NCBI RefSeq assembly: GCF_001434985.1
Contig: NZ_AZES01000014.1
Span: 1-61,217, forward strand
Origin: Companilactobacillus paralimentarius DSM 13238 = JCM 10415
GTDB lineage: Bacteria > Bacillota > Bacilli > Lactobacillales > Lactobacillaceae
Reading direction: 5' to 3'
Length of the DNA: 61,217 bases
The notes beneath the pieces were generated by a model, which did no database searches, had not been told where the DNA came from, and saw only the letters and a program-made list of their open reading frames with translations. Numbering within the stretch: position 1 is the first letter of the stretch; every line of letters starts with the position of its first letter. The position numbers and the translations under genes were made by a program. Positions 1 to 6,801 of this stretch are shown piece by piece.

Positions 1-51
1 CTTTTTTATTTTCTTCTTACTCGTTGCACTTCAATTGTAAATTCGTCATAC
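1..51. other. possible end of an IS30-type element (very tentative)
   Basis: One plus-strand frame is open from the window edge to a TAA at 38-40. The bases TTGCACTTCAATTGTAAATT resemble the ends of some lactobacillus IS30-family elements as I remember them. No transposase sequence is in the window, so this is a weak resemblance and not an identification. Confidence 0.18.
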
Positions 52-84
52 AAAAAGAGCCGGACACTGAAGATGCCTGACTCT
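52..84 (-). terminator. intrinsic terminator, minus strand
   Basis: On the minus strand an 11-bp stem (plus positions 74-84 and 56-66, one mismatch and two G-U pairs) is followed by five T residues. It lies beyond the histidine-kinase terminator, so it may belong to material left of the window or act as a second stop. Confidence 0.45.
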
Positions 85-166
85 GAATAAATATTTAGTT
101 GATAATGTTAAGACTTTTAGGGCTGAGGATAGGTTATTACTCCAGACTAATCAATTTAATCTAGTA

Positions 167-229
167 AAATAAAAACGCCTCTATTAAGGGATTCAAGTAA
201 AGAATATATCTTGAATACTTAATGGAGGC
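167..229 (-). terminator. terminator of the two-component operon
   Basis: A long imperfect hairpin (arms about 177-197 and 208-229, sharing GCCTC.ATTAAG and ATTCAAG) is followed on the minus strand by GTTTTTATTTTA. It lies just past the histidine-kinase stop codon, as expected for the end of that operon. Confidence 0.8.
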
Positions 230-236
230 TGTTCTT

Positions 237-1229
237 TTACTTATAATAAGGTAAATCAAGAAAGGTGATGATAAATTCAGTTCCTTGACCTACCTGGGAT
301 TTGACTTCAATCGCATGACCAAGTTTGTCAATCATCTTTTTAACTAAATACAAGCCCATACCAGTAGATTTACTACCTGATTGACGGCCATTGCTACCGG
401 TGAAGCCTTTGTTATAAATTCGACTAACATCCTGATTGGCGATACCAATACCATTATCTTTGATATGCAATTCGACATTATTATTTTTATTTGTTGTGAA
501 AATAGAAATTTTGCCACCACGATCAGTGTATTTCAAACTATTTGAAATAATTTGATTGAGAATAAAACTCAACCATTTTTCGTCAGTTAAAATTTTCTTA
601 TCAGTAATGTCTAAACTGATGCCAATACGTTTGTTAATAAAGAGACGTTTGTTGGTTCTGATAGAAGCCTTAACAATATTGTTGAGATTCTGTTCTTGAA
701 TCAAATAGTCATTGGAAAAGTTATTCAGACGGGCAAAGTAGAGCGCCTGATCAACTAAGTAATCAATTTGATCAATTTCTTCATCAACTAAGTTTTTGTC
801 TAACTCATCATCTTGTGAAAGCTTCAAGGCTGCTAAAGGAACTTTAATATCATGAACCCAAGATTCTGTATACTCCCGTTGATCCTTTTGATTTTGATAA
901 AGTTTGGTCAATTCATTACGGTATTCTAAAGAAATGTTATTAATTTTTTCCTGAATATATTTTTGCTCATTATTGTTAGCACCAACCAGTTCTTTGGATA
1001 AGTCGTTTTGATAACTTTCTAATTGTTTGTACCAAAATTTCTTGTGATTGTAAGAAATTGATAAATTTACCACTAGAAAAACCATAGCTAAAATCCATGT
1101 ATAGATTAGTGTACCAGGATAGAAATTGACGTTAGGGTCGAGAAAGAGAACTATCTCTACAAAAGTAACACCAATCAGTACAATTAAAATTGAATAAATA
1201 TGATCTTTTAAATATTTGAAAAATGACAT
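237..1229 (-). CDS. BceS-type intramembrane-sensing histidine kinase
   Basis: This is a 330-residue sensor kinase of the class that works with BceAB-type peptide transporters. Two membrane helices (about residues 10-30 and 41-60) are separated by only about ten residues, so there is almost no external sensor domain, which is the hallmark of the group. The phospho-acceptor is H126 in SWVHDIKVPL. The N box (NQIISNSLKYT), the G boxes (DNGIGI) and GLYLVKKMI follow. The start has a GAGGT site upstream. It lies 11 bp after the regulator gene on the same strand. In this family the kinase reads transporter activity rather than binding the peptide itself. Its inducer cannot be read from sequence. BceS, GraS and VraS-like names are all used for such proteins. 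Confidence 0.93.
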   Translation of the reverse strand: MSFFKYLKDHIYSILIVLIGVTFVEIVLFLDPNVNFYPGTLIYTWILAMVFLVVNLSISYNHKKFWYKQLESYQNDLSKELVGANNNEQKYIQEKINNISLEYRNELTKLYQNQKDQREYTESWVHDIKVPLAALKLSQDDELDKNLVDEEIDQIDYLVDQALYFARLNNFSNDYLIQEQNLNNIVKASIRTNKRLFINKRIGISLDITDKKILTDEKWLSFILNQIISNSLKYTDRGGKISIFTTNKNNNVELHIKDNGIGIANQDVSRIYNKGFTGSNGRQSGSKSTGMGLYLVKKMIDKLGHAIEVKSQVGQGTEFIITFLDLPYYK

Positions 1230-1240
1230 GATTTACCTCG

Positions 1241-1915
1241 TTAAGGAATAATGTATCCTTGACCAACTTTAGTTACAATATAATTTTTGAGACCATACTT
1301 CTCGATCTTGCTACGAAGGCGATTGATGTTAACGGTTAGAGTATTATCGTCAACAAAACGCTCATCATCCCACATGAAATTGAGCAATTGTTCACGGGTA
1401 ACAATTTTGCCCTGATCTTTTAAGAGACGTTGAAGTAATTTGTATTCATTTTTGGAGAGATCAATTTTATTATCATCAATTTCAACTGAACCGCTTGAAA
1501 GATTCAATTTCAAACCGTTGTGTTCGATCACATCGCTAGTATTCTTGGTAAAATCGTAAGTTCTACGTAATAAAGCATTGATTTTAGCCACTAAGATATC
1601 AACTGAAAAGGGTTTTTCTACAAAATCATCAGCACCCATGTTCATGGCCATAATTTGATCCATATTGGAATTGCGAGATGAGATGATTATAATGGGAATT
1701 TTAGAAATTTTTCTAATTTCTTGATTCCAGTAGTAACCATCATAAACGGGTAGATTGATATCTAAAAGAACCAGATCGGGTTTGTATTCGTTAAATTGAT
1801 CAATGATATTATTGAAATCCTTCGTAATATAAGAATTGATTTGCCATTTGGCAAGGTTCTCACTGATTAACTTGGAGATGGATTGGTCATCTTCGATAAT
1901 CATAATTTTAGCCAT
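1241..1915 (-). CDS. BceR-type response regulator (OmpR family)
   Basis: This 224-residue regulator has an N-terminal receiver domain (phosphorylated D52 in LLDINLP, conserved K in EKPF) and a C-terminal winged-helix DNA-binding domain from about residue 125 (LSKNEYKLL, VDDNTLTVNINRLRSKIE). It starts at an ATG with GGAGGG 9 bp upstream and is the first gene of the minus-strand pair. It should activate the divergent ABC transporter at 1998. Receiver and output domains are complete, with no missing key residue. The assignment to the BceR subgroup rests on the partner kinase and transporter as much as on its own sequence. Confidence 0.93.
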   Translation of the reverse strand: MAKIMIIEDDQSISKLISENLAKWQINSYITKDFNNIIDQFNEYKPDLVLLDINLPVYDGYYWNQEIRKISKIPIIIISSRNSNMDQIMAMNMGADDFVEKPFSVDILVAKINALLRRTYDFTKNTSDVIEHNGLKLNLSSGSVEIDDNKIDLSKNEYKLLQRLLKDQGKIVTREQLLNFMWDDERFVDDNTLTVNINRLRSKIEKYGLKNYIVTKVGQGYIIP

Positions 1916-1997
1916 ATTAAAATTCCCTCCGTGCTAGAATGAAGACACTGTGTATATAATATGATAACAATAATTATTTAATTATGGAGAAATTACG
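1916..1997. promoter_or_regulatory. divergent promoter region of the Bce-like module
   Basis: The 82-bp gap between the divergent regulator and transporter genes holds TATAAT at 1955-1960 on the plus strand, without a good -35. A small dyad, ACACTGTGT (1945-1953), lies where a -35 would be, as in promoters that depend on an activator. A BceR-like site here is an inference. The minus-strand promoter is not resolved. Confidence 0.5.
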
Positions 1998-2768
1998 TTG
2001 CAAATAATTGTAAAGAATATTTCAAAAGATTTTGGAAAGAAAAGAAGTGCTGTTCACGCTATTAAGGATATCAGTTTAAAAGTTGAACATGGTGAGTTTT
2101 TAGGAATCATGGGTCCTTCAGGTGCCGGCAAGACAACACTTTTAAATATGATATCTACCAATGAACGTCCTGATCATGGTCAAATAATTGTTGATGGTCA
2201 AGATCTGACACAATTGCATGATCGTGATCAGACTAAGTATCGTCGTAACAAGATGGGGTTCATCTATCAAAGCTTCGAATTGCTGGACTCTTTGAATGTG
2301 AAGGAAAATGTTATTTTACCACTAGCCTTAAATCGGTCAAATAAGAGATTAATTGAAGAGCGTTTCAATTATATGATGAATTTACTTAATATTGAAAAAC
2401 TGAGCAAACGTAATATTGATGAATTGTCTTTAGGACAGCGTCAAATTGTAGCAGCTGCCAGAGCTTTGATCAATAGTCCGGAGATTTTGTTTGCAGATGA
2501 ACCAACAGGAAGTCTTGATTCAAAGTCAGCTACGATTTTGTTGAATTATATGCAATTAGTTAATCAACGTGAAAAAACGACCATTTTAATGGCAACACAT
2601 GATGCCTTTACAGCTAGTTATTGTAGTCGTGTGATTTTTATTAAAGATGGAGTAGTTTTTTCTGAAGTTGTTAATCCTGGTAATCGAGATAAGTTCTTCG
2701 AACAGATCATCAATATGCAACGGACGATTGGAGGGGGAAGCTATTTCAATGTATCACAAGATAATTAA
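1998..2768 (+). CDS. BceA-like ABC transporter ATP-binding protein
   Basis: This 256-residue ATPase has Walker A GPSGAGKT (about residues 39-46), Walker B ILFADEP with the following GSLDSK, and the switch His in MATHD. The signature is SLGQRQ in place of SGGQ, a mild deviation. It belongs to the MacB/LolD-like class used for peptide antibiotic resistance. The start is TTG with GGAG 8 bp upstream; no ATG is in frame nearby. Its 3' end overlaps the permease start by 20 bp, so the two are co-translated. With the permease it should form the complex that removes cell-wall-active peptides from their lipid targets and passes flux information to the kinase. Confidence 0.92.
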   Translation: MQIIVKNISKDFGKKRSAVHAIKDISLKVEHGEFLGIMGPSGAGKTTLLNMISTNERPDHGQIIVDGQDLTQLHDRDQTKYRRNKMGFIYQSFELLDSLNVKENVILPLALNRSNKRLIEERFNYMMNLLNIEKLSKRNIDELSLGQRQIVAAARALINSPEILFADEPTGSLDSKSATILLNYMQLVNQREKTTILMATHDAFTASYCSRVIFIKDGVVFSEVVNPGNRDKFFEQIINMQRTIGGGSYFNVSQDN

Positions 2769-4746
2769 GCGTAGTTTATATAATATGCGTGATAGCTATT
2801 TAATATACATTCTGGCTTGTGCTTTTGCCATAGGCGTTTTTGGAATTCTGATTTCTTTGGGTGATAATCCTTCGGTTCGAGTTTCACTGCGGTCGTGGAA
2901 TTCATTTATTTCAGATATAACTGTCATAATGAGTGGGATTTTTGCTTTTTGCGCCTTTATTTATATGGTTTATGTTGGTGGCTTTTTCATTAAACAGCAA
3001 CGTAATGAGTTTCGAACTTTTGAGAAATTAGGGATGCAACGCTGGGTCATCGTGGCAATTAGTTTTATTCAAACAACGATTGTGCAGGCTTTTGCCTGGA
3101 TTATTGGTCTGACCACAACTTTAATTTTTCAAAAGTTTATGGGAATGGCACTATTTTATCTGATGCGCTTACGATTTAATTTCATAATGCATATCAGTTG
3201 GAATGATGTTTTCCTTTTAACCAAGATATTTTTCTTTTCGACATTGGCTTTGAGTGTGATTAACGCTATTAAGACTTTTTTGATTTTACATCGAAAGACA
3301 GTTAAACGTGAAATAAAGACTCGTTGGTGGTTAAGAATTCCAGCAGGACTCTTTGGCTTATTGTTATTGTTTAGCGCCCAGATCTGTACGGTATCGTTAT
3401 TCTACGATATGCATACGATCAGTTACTCGTCCAAACCAGGTGTCGAGATATTTTTTGTTATGCTGGCTGATATTTTTGGAACATATTTAGTTTATTTTGG
3501 ATTCTTGCCGACTATTTTGAATACTTTACAGCGAATTCATTCAGTTTCTTATTCAGGAATCAATATGTTCTCTTTTAAATACTTGAAGGAGAGATTGTTT
3601 CAAAATATTTCTATCTTATGGTTTGTAACTGAATTATCGGCCCTGGCTTTGATGCTACTGACTTTTTGCTATTTTGGATATCAAGCAGTACATCGTAATT
3701 ATAATAGCATCTATCCTTTTGAATTGGCTGCTGATAAAAGTACTGTCGGTGTGATTAAGCAGGAACTGAAAAATAGTAAGGCCCACATTAAAGGTGAGTA
3801 TCAGACAAATGTAAAAGTTAATTTGGTATCTTACTATAAAAAGGACAATCAAGACTATATTCGTCAACCAATGACTTTCATGTCATATAGCGATTATATG
3901 TCTTTACCCAAAAGGATGCGAAAATGGAACAGTAAAATTAATTCGCGTGAATTCCTGAAGATTGATTATAACGGATCAATTTTTGAAAATCGTCACTTTA
4001 AAGAACATGATATTCAAGTCAAAAATTCGCCTGTCATTGCTACGGTTAAAACAGGAAGCTCGTTTCCATATGGTAGTTCGATGCATTTTGGACCGATGAT
4101 GGTTGTGCCTGACAAGTATTATCAAAAGATGCCGGCAGAAGTTGAAGATACTTTTTACGGTTGGGATTTTAAACGTGGAGATCGTTTGAGCACGAAACAA
4201 TTGGAAAAACTCGATAATTTTCGTGATGCTTATTATATGAAAGTTGATTTTAAAAAGACCTTGGATCAATCGACCATTGAAGTATTGAAAAAAGCTCCTG
4301 ATAGAGGAGAATCAATCTATACTCAAGCTGGATTCTTAAGGCAAGGGAGCATTAAGAAGAATTTTACCCAAGCTGGTGGATTCTATCTCTTTATCGTATC
4401 TTTGTTCAGTATTGCCTTGTTGATTGCCTTAGGAAGTGTTTTGACGTTGAGAATCTTATTGAGGGATGATTATCAATCACGACAATTGCGGACATTACAA
4501 AAAATCGGTGTCGAAGAAAGTGAGGTCAAGCGTATTGTTCGTCGTGAAAATACGTTAACTTTCCTGATACCGTTGATTTTTGCTCTGGCACAATCAATTG
4601 TTGCGATTGCGATGTCGAATACTGGACGGCACATCTCAAAAAATATTATTTTGATCTATGCTGGTTATGTCGTTTTATATGGTCTCTTTGGTTTAGTGAG
4701 TTTCAAAGTTTCTTGGCATGGCATTAAACACAAATTTAGTCTGTGA
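2749..4746 (+). CDS. BceB-like ABC transporter permease (FtsX domain)
   Basis: This 665-residue permease has the BceB layout: about seven N-terminal membrane helices including an FtsX-type domain, a large extracellular domain (roughly residues 310-550), and three C-terminal helices. I chose the ATG at 2749 because GGAGGGGG (2730-2737) precedes it and it starts MYHKIIKRSL, typical of the family; a longer in-frame extension starts inside the ATPase gene. In the family the extracellular domain determines which peptide is recognised (bacitracin, nisin, lipid II binders); the substrate here cannot be read. It converges on the next minus-strand gene with an 11-bp overlap and no separate terminator. 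Confidence 0.92.
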   Translation: MYHKIIKRSLYNMRDSYLIYILACAFAIGVFGILISLGDNPSVRVSLRSWNSFISDITVIMSGIFAFCAFIYMVYVGGFFIKQQRNEFRTFEKLGMQRWVIVAISFIQTTIVQAFAWIIGLTTTLIFQKFMGMALFYLMRLRFNFIMHISWNDVFLLTKIFFFSTLALSVINAIKTFLILHRKTVKREIKTRWWLRIPAGLFGLLLLFSAQICTVSLFYDMHTISYSSKPGVEIFFVMLADIFGTYLVYFGFLPTILNTLQRIHSVSYSGINMFSFKYLKERLFQNISILWFVTELSALALMLLTFCYFGYQAVHRNYNSIYPFELAADKSTVGVIKQELKNSKAHIKGEYQTNVKVNLVSYYKKDNQDYIRQPMTFMSYSDYMSLPKRMRKWNSKINSREFLKIDYNGSIFENRHFKEHDIQVKNSPVIATVKTGSSFPYGSSMHFGPMMVVPDKYYQKMPAEVEDTFYGWDFKRGDRLSTKQLEKLDNFRDAYYMKVDFKKTLDQSTIEVLKKAPDRGESIYTQAGFLRQGSIKKNFTQAGGFYLFIVSLFSIALLIALGSVLTLRILLRDDYQSRQLRTLQKIGVEESEVKRIVRRENTLTFLIPLIFALAQSIVAIAMSNTGRHISKNIILIYAGYVVLYGLFGLVSFKVSWHGIKHKFSL

Positions 4747-5191
4747 CGATTGAGTAACTCTTAGTGAAGAAACCAAAGTCTTCCTCATTAGTACCCTGAA
4801 TTTGTGATTGAACTTCTAGTTGTAAGTTTTTGTTCCATTGCTTTATTTGATGAGTTTGTGTAAAAGTTTTAAGAATTAAATATTCTCTTGGACTATCTCT
4901 TTTTTGAAAGACAGCTGTTGCGGTAGAATTAAAGGAGTATTCATGGAGACTGAATAATTTATTCTCAAATAACTTGGCTTGATCGGGATTGAATTTCAGA
5001 TATGTCAAGGAATATAACCTATTAAATTCTTGATATTCTCCATTGATACTGCGGTATTGTGCAAAAGTGGACAACTTTTTTATTAAAAGATGGTCTGCGT
5101 TCAGACTAAATAAGGGTTTTAATAAAGTATCAGCAGAAGTTTGCTGACTCTTTAAAAAATTATATGTGCCTAGCTTTAATGTTATGTTCAT
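4736..5191 (-). CDS. hypothetical protein, 151 residues
   Basis: I do not recognise this protein. It is soluble, rich in Leu, Phe, Gln and Asn, with no signal peptide, membrane helix or cysteine pair. It looks real: one uninterrupted frame, an ATG at 5191 with GAAAGG upstream, and lactobacillus-like codon use. It stands alone on the minus strand between two plus-strand genes, and its stop overlaps the permease 3' end by 11 bp. It may be lineage-specific. Nothing in its context gives a function, though a passive link with the adjacent peptide-resistance module cannot be excluded. Confidence 0.6.
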   Translation of the reverse strand: MNITLKLGTYNFLKSQQTSADTLLKPLFSLNADHLLIKKLSTFAQYRSINGEYQEFNRLYSLTYLKFNPDQAKLFENKLFSLHEYSFNSTATAVFQKRDSPREYLILKTFTQTHQIKQWNKNLQLEVQSQIQGTNEEDFGFFTKSYSIVTD

Positions 5192-5233
5192 AATTATTGA
5201 AATCCTTTCAATTTAAATTTTTTGGAGGTTTCT

Positions 5234-5959
5234 ATGTTAGTTACAGTATTAGGTTTTTACGGAGGGTATCCTTATAAAGGAATTGGTACTTCTGGATACT
5301 TATTGCAAAACGACGGTAAAAATTTGTTGATTGATTGTGGTAGTGGTGTTCTAAATTCACTATCTAACTACATGCAACCAACAGATTTAGATGCTGTTGT
5401 TTTATCCCATTATCACCATGATCATACAGCAGATGTGGGTGTTCTGCAGTACAATTGGCTCGCTGCTAAGAAAGAAAATCCACTACCTATTTATGGTCAT
5501 ACACAAGATTTTGTCAACTTTGCTCAACTGACAGAACCAAATGCAACTAAAGGAATCGCCTATAACGACTATGAACCAACTGAGATTGGAACGTTAAAGT
5601 TCGAATTTCTCAGAACAGTTCATCCAGTTCCAGCTTATGCGATGAGAATTACCGATAGTAAAGGTAAGGTAATCGTTTATACAGCTGACACCACATATTT
5701 TGACGGTTTAGTTGACTTTAGTAAAGATGCAGATTTATTAATTGCTGATACTAATTTTCCGGATGACGTAACAGGTCGTAAATGGCACTTGAATACAAGG
5801 GAAGCTGGAACTTTAGCTAAGGATGCTAATGTTAAGCGTCTTATGATCAGTCATTTACCTCAAACAGTTGATGTTGAAACAATGTTAAGTCAATCACAAA
5901 AATATGCAGGAGAAATTCCGGTCGTGAATGCCTTCCAAGGTTTAGAAATCGAAGTTTAA
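5234..5959 (+). CDS. YhfI-like metallo-beta-lactamase-fold hydrolase
   Basis: This 241-residue MBL-fold protein has the metal-binding motif SHYHHDHTAD (HxHxDH), a later His (RTVHPVPAYAMRI), the Asp in YTADT, and a final His in ISHLPQ. It resembles the YhfI/ribonuclease Z-like group of predicted zinc phosphodiesterases. The start chosen is the ATG at 5234, with TTGGAGG just upstream; an in-frame TTG at 5222 lies inside that ribosome site and is unlikely. The substrate is not known for this subgroup. It stands alone, with the spx control region downstream. Confidence 0.85.
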   Translation: MLVTVLGFYGGYPYKGIGTSGYLLQNDGKNLLIDCGSGVLNSLSNYMQPTDLDAVVLSHYHHDHTADVGVLQYNWLAAKKENPLPIYGHTQDFVNFAQLTEPNATKGIAYNDYEPTEIGTLKFEFLRTVHPVPAYAMRITDSKGKVIVYTADTTYFDGLVDFSKDADLLIADTNFPDDVTGRKWHLNTREAGTLAKDANVKRLMISHLPQTVDVETMLSQSQKYAGEIPVVNAFQGLEIEV

Positions 5960-6217
5960 TCGCAGAGCGATAGGATTCTATTTTCAATGAAAGTACTATA
6001 AATAATAACTAATGCAATAAATTAATTCTAGTTTATGATATTTGTGAAAAAAATACATAAGCGGCTATTTATTGGGTACATGTTTTCACAATTAAACAAA
6101 TTTCGAACAAATATTCGTAACTTTTTATTGAAAAACTATAGATTTTATTAATGCAATGGGTTACAATATTATTGTGTTTAAAGAGTTTGATACTACACAG
6201 GAAAGGAGAGATTATAT
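5960..6217. promoter_or_regulatory. 258-bp control region upstream of spx
   Basis: This gap carries a 9-bp inverted repeat (TTGTGAAAA at 6042-6050 and TTTTCACAA at 6083-6091), a LexA-like near-palindrome CGAACAAATATTCG (6104-6117, one mismatch from the Gram-positive consensus) and a -10-like TACAAT at 6162-6167. The best -35 is weak. The spx ribosome site is GGAAAGGAGAG at 6200-6210. A small dyad ATCGCAGAGCGAT follows the upstream stop but has no T-run. Confidence 0.4.
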
Positions 6218-6616
6218 ATGGTAACCATTTATACATCTCCAAGTTGCACATCATGTCGTAAAGCCAAGGCTTGGCTCGAGGATCATGACATTCCTTACAA
6301 AGAAAGAAACATTTACTCAGAACCTTTAAATAAGCAAGAAATTAAACAAGTTTTACAAATGACTGAGAATGGTACAGAAGAAATTATTTCTACACGTTCA
6401 AAGGCATTCCAAAACCTTAAGGTTAATTTGGACGATTTAACAATTGATCAATTGTTGGATTTAGTTCAAACAAACCCTGGTTTGTTAAAGCGTCCTATTA
6501 TTATGGATGATAAACGTCTTCAAGTTGGCTTCAATGAGGATGAAATCAGAAGATTCTTGCCTAGAAGTGTTAGAACTATGGAACTTCAAAAGGCTCAATT
6601 AATGGCTGGATTATAA
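6218..6616 (+). CDS. spx: Spx transcriptional regulator (ArsC family)
   Basis: This 132-residue protein is Spx, which binds the RNA polymerase alpha C-terminal domain and reprograms transcription during disulfide and envelope stress. The redox switch is the CTSC pair (C10, C13), and the family motif [10 protein letters not shown] is present. Length and ends match the Bacillus protein (131 residues). It has its own terminator and a long control region. Its level is normally set by ClpXP with the YjbH adaptor, and a YjbH-like gene lies about 5 kb downstream with mecA between them, the same neighbourhood as in Bacillus. Some lactobacilli carry several Spx paralogues, and which one this is cannot be told. 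Confidence 0.95.
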   Translation: MVTIYTSPSCTSCRKAKAWLEDHDIPYKERNIYSEPLNKQEIKQVLQMTENGTEEIISTRSKAFQNLKVNLDDLTIDQLLDLVQTNPGLLKRPIIMDDKRLQVGFNEDEIRRFLPRSVRTMELQKAQLMAGL

Positions 6617-6625
6617 AATATGAAC

Positions 6626-6658
6626 AGAGCATTTCCTAATGGAAGTGCTCTTTTTTTT
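6626..6658 (+). terminator. spx terminator
   Basis: An 11-bp stem (AGAGCATTTCC / GGAAGTGCTCT) with a TAAT loop is followed by eight T residues, 10 bp after the spx stop codon. Confidence 0.92.
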
Positions 6659-6762
6659 GTCTCAAATTTAATAAGGATATTTTGAACAATCTTTTAAAGA
6701 ATATATTCACAATAGAACAAATATATTTATATTAATTGAAAAAGTATATTCATGACGTTTGG

Positions 6763-6790
6763 TATAATTCATCTTAAGAAAACGATTTCA
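6763..6790 (+). promoter_or_regulatory. -10 box and cre-like site before the BspA-like gene
   Basis: TATAAT at 6763-6768 predicts transcription from about 6775. AGAAAACGATTTCA at 6777-6790 matches the CcpA operator consensus TGWAANCGNTNWCA at 13 of 14 positions. It would sit on the transcription start, a position where CcpA represses. Function is inferred. Confidence 0.45.
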
Positions 6791-6801
6791 AGGTGGACAT
6801 T

